Source: CAWGYT01 sp963826795
Lineage (GTDB): Bacteria; Planctomycetota; Planctomycetia; Pirellulales; Pirellulaceae
Length of the DNA stretch: 64,000 bases
Direction: 5' to 3'
NCBI GenBank assembly: GCA_963826795.1
Contig: CAWGYT010000019.1
Span: 62,001-126,000 of the forward strand
Made by a program: the position numbers and the translations under genes. This document shows, piece by piece, positions 37,812 to 46,880 of the stretch. The notes under the pieces were generated by a model that was given only the letters and a program-made list of their open reading frames with translations, ran no database searches and was not told the DNA's origin. Each line of letters begins with the position of its first letter. Position 1 is the first letter of the stretch.

Positions 37812-39467
37812 ACTTCAGCCAGCAGCCGTGATCTTGTCCGCGTGGGATTCGCGACGAGGTCAGTTGGTCGCGGCCTGTTCTCGTCGAGCTTGGCAGCGAG
37901 GGGTTCGGGTCGGAATGCCTTTGGCGGAGGCAACAGCCTTGCTTGCCTCCGCCTCGGACGTGGTGGTCGCACACGATCCCGCGGCCGACCAACGGGCCTT
38001 GGAAAAGTTGGCCCGCTGGTGCGAGACATTCAGTCCGATCGTGGGCATTGAAGAAGGCGTCGCCCCGAGCAGTTTGCTGGGAGACATCACAGGCGTCGCG
38101 GCTCGCTGGGGAGGTGAGCAGCCGTTGGCCGAACACGTGGGGCGGCAGTTGCGGGAGTTGGGATATTGGAGCCGTCTGGGGATTGCCGACACGATCGGAG
38201 CGGCCTGGGCCGTGGCTCACTTTGATCCCATCTCCAAGGGAACGTCGGTGGGAAGTACGCCGGCAGCCCGCAAACCGGCGCCGCGCAAACCGGCAGCCCG
38301 CAAACCGGCAGCCCGCAAACCGGCAGCTCAGGGCTCGCGGTCCGCAACTTGGCATCCCGTCATCCGGCGAGTGGCTCCGGGACAGGCCACGTCGGCCTTA
38401 GCGGGGTTGCCGATCGAGGCCTTGCGGTTGTCGGAGGCCACGGTGGAACTGCTGCGGAACTTGGGGGTGGAGCGGATCGAGCAGTTGGCTGCATTGCCTC
38501 GATCTGGCATCGCATCCCGGTTGGGCGAAGAAGTCTTGCTGCGTTTGGATCAGGCTTGCGGAACGCGTCCTGAAGTGGCAGTTGTCCACCGGGGACCGAT
38601 TTCGTTCCGTGCTCAGTGGCGGGCCGAGTACCCGACGCAGCGACGAGCCGAGATTGAGCAGGTGGTGCAACATTTGAGTCAACACGTGGCGGAGTTATTG
38701 GCCGAGCAGCAGCGAGGTGCCTTGCAGTTGGTTTGTCGTTTGCGTTACGAGCAGATCTCGGCGTCTGCGGATCCTGTCGATCTTGCTTCGTCCGCTTTGC
38801 ACCACCCCGGTTCGTTTGCGGTGTGGCAGTTCACCGTGGGGCTTTTTCACCCCACGGCCCAGCCGGATCACTTCTGGCAATTGCTGCGGATGCAGCTGGA
38901 TGGAGCGCCGGCTGCCGGGTCCGATCACGGAGGTCACGTTATGGGCCGCGACAACCTCCGCACTCACCCCGCGTCAGCAACGGCTCTGGGAAGACGATTC
39001 CCTGGCTCACGCTCCGCGTCAGCTGGCCGAGCTGATTGATCGGTTGAGCAATCGCTTGGGCCCGGAACAGGTGAGTGCGGCTCGGTTGCGGGCCGAGCGC
39101 GTTGCCCGAGGCGGCTTACGTCCTGCTCCCCTTGACGGGACCCCAGGCCTCGTCCGCTCGTCTCCATGCGGGAGGACAGCGAGTTGTGCCGAGCCCCGGT
39201 CAGCGGCCGTTGCAGGTATGGAACCCGCCCCGTCCGATTCAGGTCACTCACGATGCGGCAACTCGGAAGCTGAGTGCTTTCGCCGAGGGCCACGCGAGTC
39301 AATCGATCCATCAGGTGTGGGGCCCTGAACGGATCGAAACCGCGTGGTGGCGCGGTCCAAGCGTGCGGCGTGACTACTATCGCGTGGAATGCCAAGACGG
39401 AGCTCGCTATTGGTTGTTTTACGACTTGACTGGCCGCCTCTGGTATTTACATGGAGCCTTTATGTGA
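37744..39467 (+). CDS. imuB: ImuB, Y-family polymerase-like mutasome hub (two frameshifts)
   Basis: Start MKRLLCIWFPNWPIQR is the classic ImuB N-terminus, where WFPNW replaces the catalytic DxD/FFA motif of true Y-family polymerases, so it is expected to be catalytically inactive. Palm and little-finger blocks follow (AWQRGVRVGMPLAEA, FSPIVGIEEG, LGDITGVA). The first frame ends at 39039, but one extra C near 38908 and one extra T near 39102 explain it: the repaired chain reads DGARLPGPITEVTLWA, then ERVPEAAYVLLPL, then VWNPPRPIQV and DYYRVECQDGARYWLFYDL to a stop at 39467, about 574 residues. ImuB recruits DnaE2 and the beta clamp. The stop codon abuts a repeat array. Confidence 0.85.
38260..38330 (+). 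repeat. 15-bp tandem repeat inside imuB
   Basis: GCCCGCAAACCGGCA is repeated about four times (one copy variant), coding ARKPA units. This basic, Ala/Pro-rich linker lies between the palm-like and little-finger-like parts. imuA just upstream also holds a 15-bp tandem repeat of a different sequence. Confidence 0.85.
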
Positions 39468-40305
39468 CGGGAGCCGGGTGGGTGAGGGTTGAGCGTTTGG
39501 CCGGAGTGGCTGCCCCCCCTCATCCGGCCTTCGGCCACCTTCTCCCGCGTTGGGGAGAAGGGACAGGACGTTGTCACCTCTCCCGCGCGTTGGGGAGAAG
39601 GGACAGGACGTTGTCACCTCTCCCGCGCGTTGGGGGGAAGGAAAAAGAAGGTTTCACCTCTCCCGTGGCCGGGAGAGGTCGCTCGGATCCCGCTCGCGGG
39701 AGCCGAGCGGGTGAGGGTGAGCGTTTGGCCGGAGTGGCTGCCCCCCCCTCATCCGGCCTTCGGCCACCTTCTCCCGCGTTGGGGAGAAGGGACAGGACGT
39801 TGTCACCTCTCCCGCGCGTTGGGGGGAAGGAAAAAGAAGGTGTCACCTCTCCCGTGGCCGGGAGAGGTCGCTCGGATCCCGCTCGCGGGAGCCGGGCGGG
39901 TGAGGGTGAGCGTTTGGCCGGAGTGGCTGCCCCCCTCATCCGGCCTTCGGCCACCTTCTCCCGCGTTGGGGAGAAGGGACAGGACGTTGTCACCTCTCCC
40001 GCGACTGGGGAGAAGGCACAGGAAGGTGTCACCTTCTCCCACGTTGGGGAGAAGAGACAGGACGTTGTCACCTCTCCCGTGGCCGGGAGAGGTCGCTCGG
40101 ATCCCGCTTGCGGGAGCCGAGCGGGTGAGGGTTGAGCGTTTGGCCGCAGTGGCTGCCCCCCCTCATCCGGCCTTCGGCCACCTTCTCCCGCGTTGGGGAG
40201 AAGGGACAGGAGGGTGCCACCTTCTCCCGCGCTGGGGAGAAGGGACAGGACGTTGTCACCTCTCCCGCGCGTTGGGGAAACGTGACAGGAAGGTGTCACC
40301 TTAAA
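39468..40305. repeat. Hairpin-rich repeat array between imuB and dnaE2
   Basis: Four units of the same family as the 3333-4342 array, with CTCATCCGGCCTTCGGCC at about 39520, 39749, 39936 and 40163, but unequal spacing (~229, ~187, ~227 bp) because the CTTCTCCCGCG...GGGGAGAAGG hairpin is repeated a variable number of times. It begins directly after the imuB stop and ends ~50 bp before the dnaE2 ATG. The ORFs that cross it are artefacts. Confidence 0.93.
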
Positions 40306-40353
40306 AAATGTGCGAACTCAACGGATGAAGGGGAAATACAACGGATCAACTTG

Positions 40354-43300
40354 ATGTACGTGGAACTTCACTGCAAGACGAACTTTTCCTTTCTGGTCGG
40401 GGCGTCGCACGCCGACGAGTTGGTGGACCGCGCGGTGGAACTGGGCTATGGCGGTTTGGCGGTCACGGACCAGAACAGTTTGGGAGGCGTGGTTCGTGCT
40501 CATGTCGCCGCCAAGGCACGTGGTTTGCCCTTGATCGTCGGCGCCGAGATGACACCGCACGACGCTTGGCCCGCGGTGTTGTGGGCGCCGGATCGAGCGG
40601 CCTATGGACAACTGGCTCGACTTATCACCTTGGGACGGCGACAGGCACCCAAAGGGCAGTGTTGGTTGAGTCAAGCGGAGCTTCTGGACCACTCGGCCGG
40701 ATTATTGGCCGGGATTGTTCCTCCTTCGGATCAGACCGCCGACCTGTTGGCCGATCCCGCCGCGCTGGCCGCTTGTCAGAGGTATCGTGCGGCGTGGGGT
40801 GAGCGGGCTTATTTGTTGGCCGAGCTGCATCATGGACCGCGGGATGATTTTCGGTTGGCTCAACTGAATGCCTTGTCGCGTCAAACTCGGTTGCCCTTGG
40901 TGGCGGCCGGGGATGTGCATTATCACGTCGCCGCGCGACAGCCCCTGTCGGACGTTCTGACGGCGATTCGGCAGGGGACCACCGTGGCCCAAGCCGGCTC
41001 GTTCCGCTTTGTCAATGCCCAGCGTCACCTCCGTTCGCTGGCCAGCCTGCAGCGGATTTACGCGGATCACCTGCCCTGGATGCAGCGCACCGCCGAGATC
41101 GCCGCGCGCTGCCACTTTTCACTCGATCAGTTGCGCTACGAATATCCGGAAGAGCTCGCTCCTCACGGGATGACTCCCCTTCAGTACCTGCGTCAGTTGA
41201 CCTGGGAAGGAGCTTCCCAGCGTTATCCCGCCGGGATTCCCCCCAAAGTCCGCGACCTGCTGGGGCACGAACTGGGGCTGATTGCCGAGTTGAATTACGA
41301 GGCCTATTTCCTCACGGTCTGGGATCTCGTTCGTTTCGCTCGTCGCCGCGGCATCCTCTGCCAGGGCGCGGGTCCGCCGCCAACTCGGCGGTCTGCTATT
41401 GCCTGGGAGTTACGGCCGTCGATCCGCATCAGGCGGATTTGTTATTCGAGCGATTTGTCAGCCGCGAACGAGACGAGGCGCCGGATATCGATGTCGATTT
41501 TGAACATGAACGACGCGAAGAAGTTCTGCAGTACCTGTACGCCAAATACGGGCGTGAGCGAGCTGGTTTGGCGGCGGAAGTGATTACCTATCGCAGTCGT
41601 TCGGCGATCCGTGACGTTGGCAAAGCGCTGGGCCTATCGCTCGACCGCGTTGATGCCCTGGCCAAACAAGTCGAAGGGTTTCACCACGAACCGAATCTGG
41701 CCGAACGTTGTCGCCAAGTGGGGCTTGATCCCGAATCGGAGCGCGGCCGGCGTCTTGTTTCACTGGTCAACGAACTGATCGGATTTCCCCGCCATCTCTC
41801 GCAGCATGTCGGCGGCATGGTGATGACCCAGGGGCCACTGTGCGAACTCGTCCCGATCGAGAATGCGGCCATGGCCGACCGTACGGTGATCAGTTGGGAC
41901 AAGAACGATCTGGAAGACTTAGGGATTTTGAAGGTCGATTGCCTGGCCTTGGGAATGCTGACCGCAATTCGCAAGGCGTTTGAGTTGGTACGGCAGCATT
42001 TTGGCACACGTCTCACACTCGCCACGATCGCGCCCGACGATCCCGACGTCTATCGCATGATCTCTCAAGCCGACACGATGGGGGTCTTTCAGATCGAAAG
42101 TCGAGCTCAAATGAGTATGCTGCCTCGCCTGCGGCCTCAATGTTATTACGACCTGGTGGTGGAAGTTGCGATTGTGCGGCCCGGTCCGATCCAGGGCCAG
42201 ATGGTGCATCCCTACTTGCGGCGCCGGATGGGGCTGGAATCGGTCAGTTATCCCAATGACGCGATCCGCGATGTTTTGCATAAGACCCTGGGGGTTCCGA
42301 TTTTCCAAGAGCAAGCGATGCGTTTGGCCGTCGTCGCCGCGGGATTCACACCGGGTGAGGCGGATCAGTTGCGGCGAGCGATGGGAGCCTGGCGAAAAAC
42401 GGGCGTGATTGATGTGTTTCGCAAGAAGCTCATGGACGGCATGCTGGCTCGCGGGCTTGCCGCCGAGTTTGCCGAACAGGTCTTCCGGCAGATCCGTGGC
42501 TTTGGTGAATATGGTTTCCCGGAATCGCACGCGGCAAGCTTCGCGCTGTTGGTCTACGTCTCGGCCTGGCTCAAGTATCACTATCCCGCGGCATTTCTCG
42601 CAGCCTTGATCAACAGCCAGCCGATGGGTTTCTATGCGCCGGCCCAACTGGTGCGAGACGCCCAGCAGCACGGAGTGACGGTCCTGCCCGTGGATGTCAA
42701 CCACAGCGATTGGGATTGCACGCTGGAATCCGACCCGGTCGCCCCCACGGCTTCGCGTTTCGCCGTGCGGTTGGGGTTGAGGTTAATTCGAGGTTTTTCG
42801 CAGGCCGACGCGGAAACCCTGAAACAGGCTCGAGGCAACCGACCCTTCGACTCGCTGCGCAACTTCGCCACGCGCACGGGTCTGGGACGAGCCGTGACCG
42901 TCCGTTTGAGTCAAGCGGACGCCTTCGCGACACTGGGGCGAAGCCGGCGCCAGTCGCTTTGGGAGGCCTTGGCGCAGGAACGTACGCTCAAATCACAGGC
43001 CCAAGCGCAACCACTTTTCGCTCAGCTGCCGCCCGAAGACGACGACCCGGTGGCGTTGCCCGAACAGGAGTCGATCGAACAGGTTTTTGCCGATTACGAC
43101 GCGACGGGACTCTCGCTGAAAGCTCACCCGATTTCGTTCTACCGAGACCAACTGAGCCGCCTGCGAGTCACACCGGCCGACGCGCTTGCCAGTCTCGGGC
43201 ACGACCAATGGGTTCGCGTCGCGGGCCTGGTTCTCTTACGGCAGCGGCCCAGTACCGCCAAGGGCATTACGTTCGTGACCCTGGAAGACGAAACGGGAAC

Positions 43301-43487
43301 CATGAACCTGGTCCTTCGTCAACGAGTCTGGGAACGCGCTTACGCGGTCGCCCGCCGCAGTCCCGCCTGGATCGCGGACGGACGATTGGAGATCCGCCAA
43401 TCGATCATTCACCTGGTCGTGACTCGCCTGGAAGATCTCGCTCAAAGCCTGAAGCAATTGAAGCATTCGTCGCGTGACTTCCGCTGA
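40354..43487 (+). CDS. dnaE2: Error-prone DNA polymerase DnaE2 (frameshifted)
   Basis: The ATG at 40354 begins MYVELHCKTNFSFLVGASH, the conserved DnaE2 start with the PHP domain. The repaired protein is ~1,044 residues, normal for DnaE2. A missing base near 41364-41373, right after RRGILCQG, breaks the frame; the next frame gives SAANSAVC and LLFERFVSRERDEAPDIDVD with the catalytic Asp residues, then YRSRSAIRDVGKALG, YPNDAIRDVLHKTLGVPIFQ and YGFPESHAASFALLVY. The C-terminus holds the OB fold (VAGLVLLRQRPSTAKGITFV). DnaE2 does translesion synthesis with ImuA and ImuB after DNA damage. A repeat array separates it from imuB and another starts exactly at its stop codon. The frameshift, if real, removes the active site. 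Confidence 0.9.
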
Positions 43488-43771
43488 CCCTCATCCGGCC
43501 TTCGGCCACCTTCTCCCGGCGGCGGGAGAAGGGACAGGAAGGTGCCACCTTCTCCCGCGCGCGGGGAGAAGGGACAGGAAGGTGCCACCTTCTCCCGCGC
43601 GGGGGAGAAGGGACAGGAAGGTGTCACCTCTCCCGTGGCCGGGAGAGGTCGCTCGGATCCCGCTCGCGGGAGCCGGGCGGGTGAGGGTTGAGCGTTTGGC
43701 CGGAGTGGCTGCCCCCCCTCATCCGGCCTTCGGCCACCTTCTCCCGGCTCCGGGAGAAGGAACATCACGTT
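43488..43771. repeat. Hairpin-rich repeat array between convergent dnaE2 and glgP
   Basis: Same family as the arrays at 3333 and 39468: CCCTCATCCGGCCTTCGGCC starts immediately after the dnaE2 TGA, followed by three CTTCTCCC...GGGAGAAGG hairpins, the CTCTCCC/GGGAGAG hairpin, and a second partial unit from about 43718. It ends at the glgP stop, which is reached within TCACCTCTC, part of the repeat. Probably serves as a bidirectional terminator. Confidence 0.9.
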
Positions 43772-43772
43772 G

Positions 43773-46271
43773 TCACCTCTCATCCCCTGAACGTGCGACG
43801 CTTACTTCCGCGTTCATTCCCCACACGTCTCGCGCATAGGTCTGCACCGAGTGATCGCTTGAAAAACGATCCATCCGTGAAACGTTCAGGATCGATTTGC
43901 GAATCCAGCTTGTCGGATCTCGGTAACTGTCGGACACGCGTTCTTGGCAGGCCACATAGTCCGAGAAATCGGCCAGCACGAGGTGCTCGTCCCCATCGAC
44001 CAGCAGGGCATCCAGCAACGGTTCAAACCGGGCCTGGTCACCGCCGGAAAAGACACCCTCCCGGATTATCTTGACAGCTCGTCGCAGCCGCGGGTCGAAC
44101 TCACAAACGTCCTCGGGGGCATAAGCCGACTGCCGAAATCGCTCGGCTTCTTCGGGGCACATGCCAAACTGAAACAGATTCTCATTCCCCAGGGCCTCCG
44201 CCAGTTCGCGGTTGGCGTCGTCGAAGGTGGCAATCGTCAGGGCTCCGTTCAGAGCAAACTTCAGCCTGCCCGTTCCGAAATCCTCGGCGCCAACCGTCGA
44301 AATCTGCTGGGATAGATCTGCCGCCGGAATCACAATTTCGGCCAACGAGACACGGTAGTCGGGCAAGAAGATCAGCTGCAGCGAGTCGCGCGTCCGGGGG
44401 TCGCGATTGATCCACTCCGCCACCGAGTGGATCAAGCGGATGGTCAACTTTGCCAGGTCGTCGGATGGTTCGGCCTTACCCGCCATCAAGACCGTTCGTG
44501 GCACCGGGTCCACGAGCTGTCCCGTCTGAAGGCGAGTATAAAGGTCGAGGACATGCAGCAGGTTCAGCAACTGCCGCCGGGAAGCGTGAATCGGCTTGAG
44601 TTGGCAATCGAAAAGCGACTGAGGATTCACACGGATGCCGAGGTCGTGTTCAAGCCAATCGGCCAGGCGTTGTTTGTTGTTCTGTTTGACCTCGGCCCAT
44701 TCGTCCCGAAATCCCGTATCTTCGACCAGCGACGAGAGTCTTGGAACGTAGGAAAGATCCGCCACCACGTCCTCTCCCAGGCGCCGTTGCAGCAATTCGG
44801 CCAGGGCCGGATTCGCCACGCCCAGCCAGCGACGCGGCGTGACGCCGTGCGTGGCGCTGCGGAACCTCCAGGGATAGAACTCGTCGAAATCGGGAAATCG
44901 CTGTGTGCGCATCAATTCGCTATGTTGCCGGGAAACCCCGTTGACGGCGTGACTCCCCACAATCGCCAAATGCGACATCCGGACACGCTGGTCATCGTCT
45001 TCGTTGATCAGCGACATTCTCCGAAGTCGCAACGTGTCAACGGGAAATCGATCTTGCACATCGGCCAGAAATCGCCGGTTGATTTCATAGATGATCTGCA
45101 AGTGACGCGGCAAGACGCGCTGCAGGCATTCAACGGACCACTCCTCCAGATTCTCGGACGGCGCGGGGTGGTGCGTGTAGCTGCAAGTTGCCGTGCAGAT
45201 TTCCCACGCTTCGTCCCAACCCAGTCGCTCATCGTCCATGATGATTCGCATCAGCTCGGCAATGGCCAGTGCCGGATGCGTACCATTCAACTGAATCGCG
45301 ACCTTGTTGGGCAGATCGTCCAGGGGCCCGTGGCTCCGCTTGAACCTCGCCACGATGTCCTGAATGGAGGCTGAAACGAGGAAGTACTCCTGCTTGAGTC
45401 GCAACTCCTTGCCGGCCGAAGAAGGGACCTCCGGATACAAGACGCGCGTGATGTTCTCAACTCGGTCTTTCTCCTCGACCGCCTTGACGTAGTCGCATTG
45501 ATCGAACCGGTCGAGATCAAATTCATCCGATCTCTGGGCGGCCCAGAGTCGAAGCGGATTAACGTCGCCGTTGCGATAGCCCGCAATCGGGACGTCGTAG
45601 GCCATGGCCGTCAGATCCGAAGTCGTCACCCATTCGTAGCGAGGCTCGCCGTGCGCGCCTCGATACGAACGGACGTGTCCTCCGAAACGGATCGGATAGA
45701 GGTCTTCCGGCCGCTCGACCTCCCACGGGTGACCCATGCGTAGCCAGTCGTCGGGAGCCTCTCGTTGCCAACCGTCTTCGATCCGCTGACGAAAGCTGCC
45801 GTACTCGTAGCGCAATCCGTAGCCGTGGGCGGCAACACCCAAGGTGGCCAACGAGTCCAGCAGGCAAGCGGCCTGAAGCCCGCATCCGCCATTGCCCAGT
45901 CCCGCTTCCGTCTCGAGCGATGCGATCTCGTCCAAATCCAATCCGAGCTGGTCGAGTGCCTCGGCTGCGCATTCGACCATCTCGAGGTTCACCAGCGTGT
46001 TCGACAGCGCACGACCCGGCAGGAACTCCATCGACAGGAAATAAACACGTTTGTCGTCCAGGTCGAAATGTCGCTGCTTGGTGCGAATCAAACGGGTCAA
46101 GAGATGTTCCCGCAGGGACAAGACCAGAGCGACATAGTAATCACGCGGCGTCGCGGTGTGCGGCTCTCTTGCGAGCGACACAACGAGATGACGCTGAATG
46201 GCCTCCGCTAAGGCGTCGCGATCCGAAGCGTCATGCGAACCCAAACCCAGCAACTTGCCTGACCGATCCAT
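43773..46271 (-). CDS. glgP: Glycogen/starch phosphorylase
   Basis: About 832 residues, normal length. The ATG at 46271 has AGGTGG 8 bases upstream. Family blocks: DDKRVYFLSMEFLPGRALSN, EAGLGNGGCGLQAACLLDSL, YGLRYEYGSFRQ, LNGTHPALAIAELMRI and the PLP-Lys region GTGRLKFALNGALTIATFDD with the cofactor Lys. It releases glucose-1-phosphate from alpha-1,4-glucans in the cytosol. Some motifs deviate: the usual EASGTGNMK reads AEDFGTGRLK, and the NHT(V)LPEALE-type segment reads THHPAPSENLEEW. It faces dnaE2, with only a repeat array between, and its last codons run up to the repeat edge. No other glycogen genes are nearby. Confidence 0.93.
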   Translation of the reverse strand: MDRSGKLLGLGSHDASDRDALAEAIQRHLVVSLAREPHTATPRDYYVALVLSLREHLLTRLIRTKQRHFDLDDKRVYFLSMEFLPGRALSNTLVNLEMVECAAEALDQLGLDLDEIASLETEAGLGNGGCGLQAACLLDSLATLGVAAHGYGLRYEYGSFRQRIEDGWQREAPDDWLRMGHPWEVERPEDLYPIRFGGHVRSYRGAHGEPRYEWVTTSDLTAMAYDVPIAGYRNGDVNPLRLWAAQRSDEFDLDRFDQCDYVKAVEEKDRVENITRVLYPEVPSSAGKELRLKQEYFLVSASIQDIVARFKRSHGPLDDLPNKVAIQLNGTHPALAIAELMRIIMDDERLGWDEAWEICTATCSYTHHPAPSENLEEWSVECLQRVLPRHLQIIYEINRRFLADVQDRFPVDTLRLRRMSLINEDDDQRVRMSHLAIVGSHAVNGVSRQHSELMRTQRFPDFDEFYPWRFRSATHGVTPRRWLGVANPALAELLQRRLGEDVVADLSYVPRLSSLVEDTGFRDEWAEVKQNNKQRLADWLEHDLGIRVNPQSLFDCQLKPIHASRRQLLNLLHVLDLYTRLQTGQLVDPVPRTVLMAGKAEPSDDLAKLTIRLIHSVAEWINRDPRTRDSLQLIFLPDYRVSLAEIVIPAADLSQQISTVGAEDFGTGRLKFALNGALTIATFDDANRELAEALGNENLFQFGMCPEEAERFRQSAYAPEDVCEFDPRLRRAVKIIREGVFSGGDQARFEPLLDALLVDGDEHLVLADFSDYVACQERVSDSYRDPTSWIRKSILNVSRMDRFSSDHSVQTYARDVWGMNAEVSVARSGDER

Positions 46272-46654
46272 CGTTCTGACCACCTGCGGTTATGCGTGTA
46301 AGATGAAAGCCGGCGGATGCCTGGGACTTGTTCAATTACAGACTCCACCGTCACCCGAAAACAAGAGATCAACAAAAGCGGGGCGCGAGCGATTGACGTC
46401 GACCCCTCCCCAACGCCTTTCGATTATAGCCGATTCAACCTCTTAACACTTCCTTCGAGTGTCGCGGCGTCTGGTGGCTCGGCGCCGTGGGACCCTCTCC
46501 AAATCTCGCATCAAGCCCAATTTCTAATTTCGCCACCTTCGATGTCGAGCAGAACCGAGCAGAACATTGATCGCCGGCGATGCGTGCGCGTACGCGTACG
46601 CGTAAAAGATCCTTGGCAAGACGTTGTTGTTTTCGCAGGATGCAAGGAGATGAA
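46272..46654. other. Intergenic region, no gene seen
   Basis: Upstream region of glgP and of the PEP-CTERM gene, less GC-rich than its surroundings. It contains an alternating purine-pyrimidine run built from GCGTAC units at about 46581-46604. No convincing ORF with a start signal or RNA gene was recognised. Confidence 0.5.
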
Positions 46655-46790
46655 CTAGTGCTTTGTCACAGCTTGATTTTGGGGTGCCTGGGGTCGAACG
46701 AAGTGAGCCCCCAGACCGCAATTTTCCGGGGGCTCACTTCGTTCGACCCCGGCCACCCAACCCTCAATTTCAGCTGTGACAAAGAACTAG
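46655..46790 (-). mobile_element. 136-bp MITE-like element with CTAG ends (second copy, inverted)
   Basis: Starts CTAGTGCTTTGTCACAGCTT and ends CAGCTGTGACAAAGAACTAG. It is the reverse complement of the element at 12259-12394 with only a few changes, and exactly the same length (136 bp). Internal arms GGGGTCGAACGAAGTGAGCC / GGGGGCTCACTTCGTTCGAC are conserved. It lies upstream of the PEP-CTERM gene and could influence its transcription. Confidence 0.87.
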
Positions 46791-46880
46791 ACAATTGGGG
46801 AAACAATTCGTGCAATTGGTTGACATTGCCCGGATACGAGTTTATCGTGCCTTCAAAGTATGTCCCCGGGGAGTCTACCA

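Noticed and set aside
39389..40304. Two overlapping ORFs after imuB
   Set aside because: They lie within the repeat array; the true imuB C-terminus ends at 39467.
41364..41376. Programmed frameshifting in dnaE2
   Set aside because: There is no slippery heptamer or downstream structure specific to this site, and similar indels occur in many unrelated genes nearby.
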